NCBI RefSeq assembly: GCF_902726645.1
Contig: NZ_CACVAO010000001.1
Span: forward strand, 496,001-560,000
DNA length: 64,000 bases
Direction: 5' to 3'
From: Halobacillus ihumii
GTDB taxonomy: Bacteria; Bacillota; Bacilli; Bacillales; Halobacillaceae
Shown: positions 48,701-57,725 of the stretch, in pieces
How the letters are laid out: every line of letters starts with the position of its first letter
How positions within the stretch are numbered: the stretch's first letter is position 1
The notes under the pieces: model-generated
What the model was told of the DNA's origin: nothing
The model's input: the letters and a program-made list of their open reading frames with translations, nothing else
The model's database searches: none
Made by a program: the position numbers and the translations under genes

Positions 48701-48747
48701 CGTTGTTCATCCCCTTAAATATAGGTTCGTATCTTTCTGCCACTACC

Positions 48748-48803
48748 ATTTAACCACCAGCCAGACTCGTTTTCAAGGACTAAGGAATATGATAACGTTT
48801 ACT
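48748..48803 (-). promoter_or_regulatory. ackA promoter with activating cre site
   Basis: TTGAAA (48776-48771), 17-nt spacer, TTAAAT (48753-48748), start near 48741. The minus strand reads AGTAAACGTTATCA (48803-48790), 13 of 14 to the CcpA consensus, centred about 56 bp upstream of the start. In B. subtilis ackA the activating cre has the same place. Confidence 0.7.
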
Positions 48804-48822
48804 TGATATATTTCTTATTTTC

Positions 48823-49815
48823 TCACTTTTCTATCGTTTTATAATCTTGAAACCACTGATTCATTTGAGCCAGAATATCCGCCATTGCATCCGGATTTTT
48901 AAAGGAGGGCAGTTTTACGAGCAATGCCTGCTTAGGCGGTGTTGTGCCCTCACCCTTCTTTTGCAAAATTAAGATGCTTTTCCCGTGCTTCTCATCTTTG
49001 AAAAGAGAGTCTGATAGCTGCAGCATCCCTACAATATGAGCCTCTTCTCTAAGAAATTCATTTAGCGCTTTAGATTGATCACTATCAAAGAGAAAGTTCG
49101 GAACGATAAACATTAAATAACCGCCGTCTTTTGTATAGTTTAACCCTTGTTCAATAAATAAATGATGTGCATACGAATGGTCCTCTTCCGCCTTAAGTTG
49201 ATACTGCTTAGCTTGGACATCATCTGGGTAATAACCGACAGGCAGATCCGCAAAAACAAAATCTACCGGTTCCATTAAAAATGGCCGCAGACTATCTTGA
49301 TGGAAAAACTCAACGTGATTTTTTTGCAAGTTGGCATTAGCTAAAGCCAGTTGAATCAATGTCTGGTCTACTTCACTACCGTAAGCTGTAATCTCCATAT
49401 CAAGTTGATTGAGTACAGCTGTCATTAAATTCCCTGTCCCGGCCGCAGGATCAAATACTTTCAACTGCTCTTCACCTTCAAATAGCTTAGAAGCTATATA
49501 ACCCATGAACATGGCAACGGAGTCAGGTGTAATAAGATGCTGCTGTTGTGTGGCATCTTTCATTCCTTTTAATATAGCAAGTTGAACAGCTTTACGTATC
49601 TCCTCTTTACTATACTCATCACTTTTAATTTTCAACAGCTGATTCGTTAGTTTAGTCGAGAGCTGATCATCTATATCCTCAAATGGCTGTCCATTAAACA
49701 ACGTATCCAATGTTTCGGCAACCGCCTCTAAGTACGTTACATTCAAATCCATTTCAATGATTGTTGCTGTTTCATCGATCCAAACATATAAACTCTCTAC
49801 CATTTCTTGTTTCAT
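48823..49815 (-). CDS. ytxK: YtxK-like class I methyltransferase-fold protein
   Basis: The 330 residues have the layout of an N6-adenine DNA methylase: SAM motif FDPAAGTGNLMTAVLN (about 119-134) and a motif-IV region. The usual [ND]PP[FYW] reads ADLPVGYYPDD, so standard base methylation may be lost. In Bacillus YtxK follows ackA as here. Substrate unknown. ATG behind AGAGGGA. Confidence 0.88.
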   Translation of the reverse strand: MKQEMVESLYVWIDETATIIEMDLNVTYLEAVAETLDTLFNGQPFEDIDDQLSTKLTNQLLKIKSDEYSKEEIRKAVQLAILKGMKDATQQQHLITPDSVAMFMGYIASKLFEGEEQLKVFDPAAGTGNLMTAVLNQLDMEITAYGSEVDQTLIQLALANANLQKNHVEFFHQDSLRPFLMEPVDFVFADLPVGYYPDDVQAKQYQLKAEEDHSYAHHLFIEQGLNYTKDGGYLMFIVPNFLFDSDQSKALNEFLREEAHIVGMLQLSDSLFKDEKHGKSILILQKKGEGTTPPKQALLVKLPSFKNPDAMADILAQMNQWFQDYKTIEK

Positions 49816-49854
49816 TACGATCCCTCTGCTTCCTTCAAAACTAATTTCATACGA

Positions 49855-49937
49855 AAGGAACGCATTGCGCTCCGCTAATTATGCGTTCCTCAAACGTGCT
49901 TAATTCTATTTCTAACCATAACGGAAATAAGCACGTA
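49855..49937. repeat. Two adjacent inverted repeats between ytxK and nadK
   Basis: AGGAACGCAT / ATGCGTTCCT form one hairpin (about 49857-49893), and ACGTGCTTA / TAAGCACGT another (about 49895-49936). Neither has a proper T run. The intergenic gap 49816-50057 otherwise holds the promoter of nadK with an extended -10 (TGGTAAAAT, ending near 50027). Confidence 0.55.
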
Positions 49938-50057
49938 CTTCAACTTCAATCCCTCTCTATTACAAGATTTCAGCAGGTCATGCTAACAGAGTATCTGTCC
50001 ATTTATTTATCAAGATGGTAAAATACATGATGAACGATATGAAGGAGGCTTTCTCAC

Positions 50058-50861
50058 ATGGATAATCAACGCAGAAATCTCTATTTTTATTACCATCCAG
50101 ACCCTGAGCTGGAAGAAAAACTGGCACCATTATACCAGCTGGCCAATGAAAATGATTTTACGATCGTGGACGAGGCAAAAGATGCAAATATCATCGTATC
50201 TGTAGGTGGAGATGGCACTTTCCTCCAGGCAGTTAGAAAAACTGGCTTTCGACAGGATTGCCTATACGTTGGTGTTAGGACGAAAGATGAAGCCGGGTTG
50301 TATTGTGATTTTAATCTAGACAATTATAATGAAATGGTCCATTCCATGCTGCACGCCGAACTTGAGGTCAGACGCTTTCCGGTTATCGAATCTACAGTGA
50401 ATGAGGAGTCAAACTACCTTTGTCTAAATGAATGCAGCGTTCGTTCTACATTGATTAAATCAATCGTTATCGATGTTTATATCGATGAGATTCATTTTGA
50501 GACTTTTAGAGGCGATGGCCTGATTGTAGCCACTCCAACAGGCAGTACTGGCTATAATAAATCAACCAAAGGGGCAGTAGTGGATCCTAAACTTCCGTGC
50601 ATCCAGGTCAGTGAACTTGCCTCATTAAATAACAATCGTTATCGAACACTTGGATCATCATTTATTTTAAGTTCTGAACGTACTCTCCGATTGAGCGTTC
50701 GGCAAGACGGCAACGATTACCCGATCATCGGCATGGATAATGAGGCCTTTTCGATCCGAAATATTCAAGATATCACTGTGAAATTAAGTGATAAAGTTAT
50801 TAAAACAGTCAAATTGAAAAATAACTCTTATTGGGAACGGGTACAGCGCACCTTTTTATAA
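50058..50861 (+). CDS. ppnKB: NAD kinase (second, NadK2/PpnKB type)
   Basis: Phosphorylates NAD to NADP. The catalytic motif SVGGDGTFLQAV is at about 48-59, and the substrate block ATPTGSTGYNKSTKG mid-protein. 267 residues equals B. subtilis YtdI, and the synteny next to ytcJ and thiI supports that paralogue. Plus strand; ATG behind AAGGAGG. Confidence 0.95.
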   Translation: MDNQRRNLYFYYHPDPELEEKLAPLYQLANENDFTIVDEAKDANIIVSVGGDGTFLQAVRKTGFRQDCLYVGVRTKDEAGLYCDFNLDNYNEMVHSMLHAELEVRRFPVIESTVNEESNYLCLNECSVRSTLIKSIVIDVYIDEIHFETFRGDGLIVATPTGSTGYNKSTKGAVVDPKLPCIQVSELASLNNNRYRTLGSSFILSSERTLRLSVRQDGNDYPIIGMDNEAFSIRNIQDITVKLSDKVIKTVKLKNNSYWERVQRTFL

Positions 50862-50876
50862 ACCGCATCATTGATA

Positions 50877-50906
50877 AAAGCCAGGCACATATATGTGCCT
50901 GGCTTT
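50877..50906. terminator. Bidirectional terminator between nadK and ytcJ
   Basis: AAAGCCAGGCACATATATGT GCCTGGCTTT forms a near-perfect palindrome between convergent genes. Confidence 0.9.
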
Positions 50907-50909
50907 CAC

Positions 50910-52499
50910 TTAGACGCGCTGATACATAATTTCACCATCTACCACGGTCATCATAACCGTGGCATCAGTTAATTCATGTGGCTTAAGAGCAAATAAGTCG
51001 CGGTCTAGAACGGTAAAATCGGCGACGTAATTTTTTTCAAGAAGACCGTGAGTATCTTCTTTCCCCATCGCATAGGCGCTCCCCTTCGTATATAAAGAAA
51101 CAGCCTCATAAACCGTCAAACGCTCCTCGACCTGATACACTTCATTGTCATAGGTAGACCTGCGATCGACTGCAGCACGGATTCCAAGCAATGGATCGAT
51201 CTCTTCAATAGGTGCATCAGAGCCTCCCGCACAAACAATCCCTTCATCCAGCAAAGTTTTCCAGGAGTAAGAGGTTTTCAGTCGGACTAGACCCAGACGT
51301 TCCATCACCCATGGGAAGTCTGAAGCAACGAAAGTCGGCTGAATATCAAGAATGACGTTAAGCTGTTGAAGTTTGTTTATAAGAGCCGGACTTAAAATTT
51401 GTGCATGGATAATTCTGTCTCTCTCTCCCGTTTGAAGAGGGTGTTCTTTAATCACATCAACTATCGCCTCTACCGCAGCATCCCCGATAGCATGCACAGC
51501 AACAGGCATCTGTCTTTGCCGTGCTTTTAAGACTAGCTCTTTCAATTGTTCATGCGTATAGATAGCCACACCTTGGTTCCCCGCGTCGTCAGCGTAATCT
51601 TTTGTGAGCCAGGCAGTTCGTCCACCAAGCGCTCCATCCGCAAATATTTTCATCGCGCCAAGTTCAACAAAGTCCGTACCTTTTTTAAAACCTAAGCCCT
51701 CAGTGTCCATATCCTCAATCACTCCATGGTGGACGAGTAAATGTGCCCTGAGTTTCACATCTTGCCCGTTAATCACATCGGTAAAAGCATCAAACGTCTT
51801 TTTAAAGCCTCCATAGTAATTTAGGTCCTCACTATGACCGCCCACCAGTCCGTGTGCATGCATGTCATTGACAGCAAGTTCTGTTGCTTTTCTTAAATAC
51901 TGTGGAGTTACCTCAGGTGTTGCCTTTTTAATTATATCCTGTGCTTGGTCGTGAAAATACCCCGTTGGTTCAAGGTGTTCATCACGCACAATCACTCCGC
52001 CCTGAGGGTCTGGTGTCCGCTCCGTAACACCTGCAAGCTCCATTGCTTTTGAATTAGCTAGTAAGGCATGACGGCAGACTCGCGTAAGCATCATTGGATG
52101 GTCCTGAGTGAGTTCATCTAACTCCTTTTTATGTATAATCCGCTTATCTTCCCACTGATTCTCATTCCAGCCTTCCCCAATAATCCATTTCCCTTTTTCA
52201 AGCTGTTCAGCATGAAGACTTAAAGCTTGTTTGACTTCCTCTGCTGATTTCATGAAAGACAAATCAAGACGCATTAATCGTTCACCATGGCCAATGATAT
52301 GAAGGTGGCTATCCGTAAAACCAGGGTACATTACAGCACCTTTTAAGTCGATTTCCTCTGTTATCGCATCCTGGTACGCCGCGTAAAGATCCTGAGTGTG
52401 ACCTGTGGCCACAATCGTTCCTTTATCAGAGATAACAGCCTCTACCCAGTCGCCTTCTTTTTTCATCGTATATATTTTCCCACCATACCATAACTTCAT
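50910..52499 (-). CDS. ytcJ: Amidohydrolase family 3 protein (YtcJ-like)
   Basis: 529 residues of the metal-dependent amidohydrolase barrel: metal ligands in GFTDSHLHIIGHGE near residues 60-73, further His in AVHAIGDAAVEA and an Asp in GGSDAPIEEIDPL. It resembles exoenzyme-regulatory AepA-type proteins of unknown substrate. No signal peptide is visible. ATG behind GGAAGGGG. Confidence 0.93.
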   Translation of the reverse strand: MKLWYGGKIYTMKKEGDWVEAVISDKGTIVATGHTQDLYAAYQDAITEEIDLKGAVMYPGFTDSHLHIIGHGERLMRLDLSFMKSAEEVKQALSLHAEQLEKGKWIIGEGWNENQWEDKRIIHKKELDELTQDHPMMLTRVCRHALLANSKAMELAGVTERTPDPQGGVIVRDEHLEPTGYFHDQAQDIIKKATPEVTPQYLRKATELAVNDMHAHGLVGGHSEDLNYYGGFKKTFDAFTDVINGQDVKLRAHLLVHHGVIEDMDTEGLGFKKGTDFVELGAMKIFADGALGGRTAWLTKDYADDAGNQGVAIYTHEQLKELVLKARQRQMPVAVHAIGDAAVEAIVDVIKEHPLQTGERDRIIHAQILSPALINKLQQLNVILDIQPTFVASDFPWVMERLGLVRLKTSYSWKTLLDEGIVCAGGSDAPIEEIDPLLGIRAAVDRRSTYDNEVYQVEERLTVYEAVSLYTKGSAYAMGKEDTHGLLEKNYVADFTVLDRDLFALKPHELTDATVMMTVVDGEIMYQRV

Positions 52500-52618
52500 T
52501 TGTCTGCCCCTTCCCAGCTATTTTTATATTTACCATACAGAATTCCCTTCAAATTGTAAATTAAAAGAGAGCAATGCAATTTTGCTTGCAGAACCTTCCC
52601 ATCTAGATCATCGTATAC

Positions 52619-52653
52619 AAAGAAAGCTCACCATGCTATATGCATCGTGAGCT
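52619..52653 (-). terminator. Terminator after thiI
   Basis: AGCTCAC pairs GTGAGCT around about 16 nt and leads to TTCTTTG on the minus strand. Confidence 0.75.
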
Positions 52654-52664
52654 GTTTCCTTTTT

Positions 52665-53867
52665 CTAAAGCAATTCATCAAATTCATCCAGTTCTTGCTG
52701 TTTCCGATCCATTTCAACCACAACGGATTTGTCAACTGCCTCTGCAATATCCTGGCTGAAATCAACTTTTGATTCGTAATAGTTCGCTTTTTCCCTCTTT
52801 GGCTTAGTTTTGGGAGCTTTCGGCACAAAGATGGTACAGCAGTCTTCATATGGCAGCACGGATACATCATAAGTACCGATCTTTCTAGATATATCGATGA
52901 TTTCAAGCTTATCCATCGCAGCCAGCGGACGGATGATTGGCAAGTTGGTTACTTCATTTATTGTATGCATGCTTTCCATTGTCTGGCTGGCTACTTGTCC
53001 AAGACTTTCTCCAGTAGTCAGGGATAGAATTCCTTCCCGATTCGCTAGTAGTTCACTAATCCTCATCATCATTCGCCTCATGATCGTCATACTGTATCCT
53101 TCCGGCATTTCCCGGTGTATCTTTTGTTGGATGTTCGTAAAGGGAACGATATGCACTTTAACCTTTTTGCCATAATTAGAAAGTTCGGCGGCGAGGTCCA
53201 GAACCTTCTGTTTAGCTCGGTCACTCGTATAAGGAGGAGAGTGAAAATGAATCGCCTCCAGTTCAACCCCTCGCTTCATAGTTAAATAACCTGCAACCGG
53301 ACTATCAATGCCCCCTGATAGGAGCAAGAGGGATTTGCCAGATGTCCCAACAGGGAGACCTCCAGCTCCTGGGTAATCTTTTGCAGTAATATAAGCAGCT
53401 CCATTTCTCAATTCTACTTTTAACTCAACATCCGGATGATGCACGTCCACCGTGATCCCTTCTGTATTTGAAAGCACATAACCTCCAATTACATGATTCA
53501 GTTCTTGTGAACGAATCGGGAAATCCTTGTCCGCTCGTTTGGATGAAACTTTAAAGGTCCGGGCTTCAGGTGAATCGCTTAGGGCGAATAATGCAGCCTG
53601 TTTAATTTCTTCCTCACTCTTATTAACTTTAATAGCAAAACTTAACGTGTGTATACCAAAGACCTGCTGACACATCCTCATAACTGAATGGGGGTCTGAT
53701 CCATTCAACAGCACATACATTCTTTCTCCTTTTTTAGAAACCCGAACATCAGGAAACTCTTTTAACTTTTTAATTAGGTTACTTTGCAGTTTACTTTCAA
53801 ATTTTTTCCTGTTTTTCCCTTTTATAAACATTTCACCATAGCGAATTAATATATGGTCAAATTCCAT
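52665..53867 (-). CDS. thiI: tRNA 4-thiouridine / thiazole synthesis protein ThiI
   Basis: Transfers sulfur to tRNA uridine-8 and, in some bacteria, to the thiazole of thiamine. A ferredoxin-like and THUMP domain (about 1-165) precedes the PP-loop ATPase with LSGGIDSPVAGYL near 182-194. No C-terminal rhodanese domain is present, as in other Bacilli. 400 residues. Its start lies 3 nt after the desulfurase stop, so the sulfur donor and acceptor are co-expressed. Confidence 0.96.
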   Translation of the reverse strand: MEFDHILIRYGEMFIKGKNRKKFESKLQSNLIKKLKEFPDVRVSKKGERMYVLLNGSDPHSVMRMCQQVFGIHTLSFAIKVNKSEEEIKQAALFALSDSPEARTFKVSSKRADKDFPIRSQELNHVIGGYVLSNTEGITVDVHHPDVELKVELRNGAAYITAKDYPGAGGLPVGTSGKSLLLLSGGIDSPVAGYLTMKRGVELEAIHFHSPPYTSDRAKQKVLDLAAELSNYGKKVKVHIVPFTNIQQKIHREMPEGYSMTIMRRMMMRISELLANREGILSLTTGESLGQVASQTMESMHTINEVTNLPIIRPLAAMDKLEIIDISRKIGTYDVSVLPYEDCCTIFVPKAPKTKPKREKANYYESKVDFSQDIAEAVDKSVVVEMDRKQQELDEFDELL

Positions 53868-53869
53868 AG

Positions 53870-55012
53870 TTACCTCCTCATCGATCTTGTTATATGAACG
53901 ACCGCCTTTTTTAACGCCTGAACAAACTGATCGATTTCAGTTTTTGTATTTTGATAAGATAGGCTTATTCTCAGAGAAGACGTAGTTCGGTCAGCTGCTA
54001 ACTGACACGCCTCTAACACAGCACTAATATCTGACTGCTTAGAAGAACAAGCTGATTTTGTAGAAATATAAATTTCACTATCGGCTAGTTTATGAATGAG
54101 TACTTCCGGTTTAAAACCAGGCAGCGAAATGTTAATAATATGCGGTGCACTGTCTTCAGGAGAATTTATCACCAGATCATCAATTTGAAGGAGCTGGTGT
54201 CTTAAATCACTTTGCAGCGCTGTTAACTCCTGCAGCTGATTCTTCTCCTTCTCCTTGATTAACCTTATTGCTTTAGCTAAGGCCACGATACCCGGAAGGT
54301 TTTCTGTACCAGCCCGCATCTTTTGTTCTTGATTTCCACCATGCAATAACGGAAACAAAGATACATTTTTTCGAACAAAAAGGGCTCCTGTTCCTTTTAA
54401 ACCATGGATTTTATGCCCTGACACTGAACATAAATCAATATTCGATCGCTTTATATGAAGTGGAATTTTCCCAAAGCCTTGTACATGGTCGACGTGGAAG
54501 AACAGCTTGGGATGCTTTTTAGTGAGCCTCCCGATAGCCTCGATCGGCTGAACGGTTCCGATCTCATTGTTAACAGACATTACACTGACTAAGATCGTAT
54601 CCTTACGAATAGCTTTATCAATTTCATCTGGGTCCACACGCCCAGTTTCATCTACTTTCACATAGGTTACCTCAAATCCGATTGATTCCAATGAACGAAA
54701 AGCTTCTAAAACCGAAGGATGCTCGATCGTAGTCGTTACCATGTGTTTCCCTCTGCTTTGGTGTTTGAAAGCAATTCCTTTTATAGCCAAATTGTTGGAC
54801 TCTGTCCCTCCGGAAGTAAACAACACTTCACTGGCCTTAATCCCTATCTGATCAGCTATAAGTGTTCGGGACTTTGTAAGCATCCTTTCAGCATCACTTC
54901 CTAACTGATGAACGGAAGATGGGTTAGCATAAAAGGTTTCAGCAGATTTCCTAAAGCTTTCAAGAACTTCTGGTAATGGTTTAGTTGTTGCACTATTATC
55001 TAAATATATCAA
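53870..55012 (-). CDS. nifZ: Cysteine desulfurase (NifS/IscS-like, ThiI partner)
   Basis: PLP enzyme that takes sulfur from cysteine for ThiI. PLP lysine in SGHKIHG and the persulfide Cys in STKSACSS are present. Like B. subtilis NifZ (YtbJ), it is encoded directly before thiI. The open frame extends 19 codons upstream, but TTG at 55012 follows AAAGAGG by 9 nt and starts IYLDNSATTKP (380 residues). Confidence 0.93.
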   Translation of the reverse strand: MIYLDNSATTKPLPEVLESFRKSAETFYANPSSVHQLGSDAERMLTKSRTLIADQIGIKASEVLFTSGGTESNNLAIKGIAFKHQSRGKHMVTTTIEHPSVLEAFRSLESIGFEVTYVKVDETGRVDPDEIDKAIRKDTILVSVMSVNNEIGTVQPIEAIGRLTKKHPKLFFHVDHVQGFGKIPLHIKRSNIDLCSVSGHKIHGLKGTGALFVRKNVSLFPLLHGGNQEQKMRAGTENLPGIVALAKAIRLIKEKEKNQLQELTALQSDLRHQLLQIDDLVINSPEDSAPHIINISLPGFKPEVLIHKLADSEIYISTKSACSSKQSDISAVLEACQLAADRTTSSLRISLSYQNTKTEIDQFVQALKKAVVHITRSMRR

Positions 55013-55092
55013 AAGGAAACACCTCTTTCCTATTTCGCAGTACATTATCGTACCATACCATGCAGGCAAATTAAATATTTATACTCAAAGTT

Positions 55093-55123
55093 AAAAGCTA
55101 GCATCCATTCGAGGATGCTAGCT
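55093..55123 (-). terminator. Terminator after ezrA
   Basis: AGCTAGCATCC and GGATGCTAGCT pair perfectly around 6 nt, then TTTTAA on the minus strand. Confidence 0.85.
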
Positions 55124-55145
55124 CCGCTCACATTCCTATTTTAAT

Positions 55146-56837
55146 TTAAACAGGTACTTGATCTCCTTCTTTGATCCGGCTGAGTGCCTGCGGGTCCACT
55201 TTATTTATCGCCGAGCTAGCCCTATCCAGCGCTTCCTCATAACGATAAGCTCTGAACTCATTTTCCGCTTCAAGTAATTCCGCTGCCAGCAGCGGATATT
55301 GACTTCGATACCGGTTTCCATACTGAATTAAACGTTCCACAAGTTGAGCTTGTGTAATAACAACCTCTGACTCTTTATTGATTGCTTCTGTCTCCTCAAT
55401 AGCTTTTTCAAGTTTTTGATTTACTTCTACCATATCAAGCGGCTGAGTTTCCAAACTTCGAAACACCTCATCTATATCCTCGCTGGCTCTTTGCATTCCT
55501 TCAAAAAAATAAACAGGAATGCCTGGCAGATTACTTCTCTTCAGTCTGCGATGGGTGTCGAGAATCAGCTGCTCCATTTCAGCCAGTCGGTTCTTAGCCT
55601 CCATTTCATCTTTTCGCAGCGTTTGAATCTGCTCATTGAAAGTACTATGTTTCTCTTTCAATTCTTCAAGTTGTTCCTGAGCTTCCTCAAGTTCTTGGCG
55701 CAACTCTGTAAAAGATGTTTTCCCATCATCAAGTTTTTTCTCGAAGTTCAAATACTTCTTCTTTAATAAGGTCATAGATTGTTCGATAGTTCTGTGTGAC
55801 TCAACGTCATCCATTTCCATTTGATAAGTTATTTGTAACCCGGCTAGTTCCTGTTTTGTCTCTTCGAGTATGGCTTCTAATTTCTCAAGAGAGACCTGGA
55901 AAGAAGGATGGTGCTGCCCTACAAATGAATGAGCAAGTGCCTCTTGTTCCAATGTCTGATAAATTTCCTGAATTCGAACTTCAATCTCATCGATAAGAGC
56001 TTGTACGTCTTCTTGATCTCCTTTTTCTAAACGTTCCACTGCTTTTTTTAATTGTTCTTGATAATTTTGTACTTCTGGTTCTAAATTCAGATGAGCAACA
56101 CGATACCCATCTTCTTCCATATCCTTAACCCCGGACAAGAGCTCAGTCAACTGTTCCGGCAGTTCCGTTTGGCTCTTCTTCAATCGGTCGGGGAACACAG
56201 CCGCTTCTTCAGATAAAAGGCTAAGCTTCTCATGAATCGAATGCACAAGGTCATTTGCTTCTAAATAGTTTCCATGCTCGATTTCCTCTTCGTACTGTTT
56301 TAATTCAGTCTCAAGTTCTTCAATTCTCGATTCAAAAACTTCCACTGCTTTACCGTATTGGTAACGGTTATGTATCAGCTTCTTCTTTAGTTCCTTCATG
56401 TCAGGAGCGAGAGATTCAAGTTCGAGCCGGCTGCTCTTCTCCGAATCGAGCAGCATTTCCAATTCATTAAACATTTCTTCAATATCGCGCTCCACCGATT
56501 GCAATTCATTCTCAGTGTGACTTAAGGCTTTTCTAACCCGTTTAAATCGGTAACGGTCAGCTGCCTCTTCCGCATCAAACAAATGCTCCTCTAAATCAGG
56601 AAGCTCTCTAGTAAGAATTTGATCCCAGCGGTTACGCCACGTCTCAAACCGCTCCTGAGTTTGTCCCGAGAGATTCAGCGATTTTACACGGGATAGTTCC
56701 TCTGTCACATTCCGATTCATGATATCCATCTTCCATCCCTCTAAACGGTCGACTTCATCATACACTTTTTTTCGCCAGATCAACCCAATGATGATCAGTG
56801 CGATCAGTACTAAAATGCCCCCAATGAAGTACCTCAT
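55146..56837 (-). CDS. ezrA: Septation ring formation regulator EzrA
   Basis: EzrA restrains FtsZ ring formation at the cell poles. One N-terminal membrane helix (about 4-22, FIGGILVLIALIIIGLIW) is followed by four or five long coiled-coil spectrin-like repeats. 563 residues (B. subtilis 562). ATG at 56837 has AAGGAGG 6 nt upstream; the frame is open 10 codons further. A weak promoter (TGTCAA, 17, TATCAT; 56935-56907) lies upstream. Confidence 0.96.
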   Translation of the reverse strand: MRYFIGGILVLIALIIIGLIWRKKVYDEVDRLEGWKMDIMNRNVTEELSRVKSLNLSGQTQERFETWRNRWDQILTRELPDLEEHLFDAEEAADRYRFKRVRKALSHTENELQSVERDIEEMFNELEMLLDSEKSSRLELESLAPDMKELKKKLIHNRYQYGKAVEVFESRIEELETELKQYEEEIEHGNYLEANDLVHSIHEKLSLLSEEAAVFPDRLKKSQTELPEQLTELLSGVKDMEEDGYRVAHLNLEPEVQNYQEQLKKAVERLEKGDQEDVQALIDEIEVRIQEIYQTLEQEALAHSFVGQHHPSFQVSLEKLEAILEETKQELAGLQITYQMEMDDVESHRTIEQSMTLLKKKYLNFEKKLDDGKTSFTELRQELEEAQEQLEELKEKHSTFNEQIQTLRKDEMEAKNRLAEMEQLILDTHRRLKRSNLPGIPVYFFEGMQRASEDIDEVFRSLETQPLDMVEVNQKLEKAIEETEAINKESEVVITQAQLVERLIQYGNRYRSQYPLLAAELLEAENEFRAYRYEEALDRASSAINKVDPQALSRIKEGDQVPV

Positions 56838-57041
56838 AAACAGCCTCCTTACAAAATGCACGTTCATAGATCATACGATCATATTATTAAAATTTAGATA
56901 TTTCTTATGATACCATGGACGTACAAAAATTGACAGAAGTTATTTCACCGCGCTTTAGGCGTTTTCTTTAACCTAAGTAACCGATATAACAGATAAAAAC
57001 AAACCAAAAATGTGAAACATGTGCCCGTTTGTGACCAAAAT

Positions 57042-57078
57042 AAAGCAGCTGCCTTTGAATTGGACAGCTGCTTTTTAT
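57042..57078. terminator. Terminator at the prophage edge
   Basis: AAAGCAGCTG and CAGCTGCTTT pair around 13 nt with T/A runs on both sides, just after the last prophage gene on the minus strand. Confidence 0.8.
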
Positions 57079-57080
57079 AT

Positions 57081-57260
57081 TTATAACAAACGTTCCTCCA
57101 GTTCCTTTATATATTTTTTGTAATCTGAAACAGTCGTATAGTATCCCGACTCAATATTCTCTGCATACCAAGTTAGAGAACAATTCTGATTGCAGAATAC
57201 TCCTTCATCCCCTACATAACATTCTTTCTTTAGCTCTTTTTCGCACAAATCACAATACAT
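57081..57260 (-). CDS. Small zinc-finger protein, end of the FtsK cassette
   Basis: 59 residues beginning MYCDLCEKEL. C3, C6, C23 and C27 form a CxxC...CxxxC pattern for one zinc ion; the rest is a charged helix with aromatic residues. ATG at 57260 has AAGGAGG 9 nt upstream; the frame opens 14 codons earlier inside the neighbouring gene. It could bind DNA or a protein partner; function unknown. Confidence 0.7.
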   Translation of the reverse strand: MYCDLCEKELKKECYVGDEGVFCNQNCSLTWYAENIESGYYTTVSDYKKYIKELEERLL

Positions 57261-57298
57261 AACTAATTCCTCCTTAAATGTACTTTTTTCACGTTGCA

Positions 57299-57712
57299 TC
57301 ATACAGCTGAACCGACTCCAGCCAATAGATCAATAAACAGTGGAGACATTTGAACAAGTACATACCCTATACCAGCCTTCATCAATAAACCATATCCTCG
57401 ATCATTCATCCCGATCATCACCATAAGAGCTCCACCAGTGACCATCACACTGGCTATTGGTAAGGAAATAGCAACCAATAATTCAACTACTGGATCAAAT
57501 GCGCTTGCTATTCTTTCTTTAATCGCATCGCTAACGGCATTAGCTGTTACAACTTCCCCACTTGGTGCAGCAGATACCTTTGATAATCCTATAGGTAGTA
57601 ATGCAGCTGGAACCGTAACAGCATATTTGCTTACATCCTTTAATGTTTTCCGCTTCCTTTTATAATCACCTGACATAAAATCTCCGAATGCAATAGCTTC
57701 TGTTTTAGCCAT
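57299..57712 (-). CDS. Small membrane protein with signal-peptide-like N-terminus (pilin-like topology)
   Basis: 137 residues. A basic stretch (17-25, YKRKRKTLK) precedes a hydrophobic segment ending VSAAPSG at 46-52, which looks like a cleavage site. Two long hydrophobic helices follow (about 75-101 and 108-133) with a short MNDRGYGLL loop. This layout is that of TrbC/VirB2 pilins and of some holin-like proteins; sequence alone does not decide. ATG behind AAGGGGGAT, 14 nt after the upstream gene. Confidence 0.7.
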   Translation of the reverse strand: MAKTEAIAFGDFMSGDYKRKRKTLKDVSKYAVTVPAALLPIGLSKVSAAPSGEVVTANAVSDAIKERIASAFDPVVELLVAISLPIASVMVTGGALMVMIGMNDRGYGLLMKAGIGYVLVQMSPLFIDLLAGVGSAV

Positions 57713-57725
57713 CTGATCATCCCCC

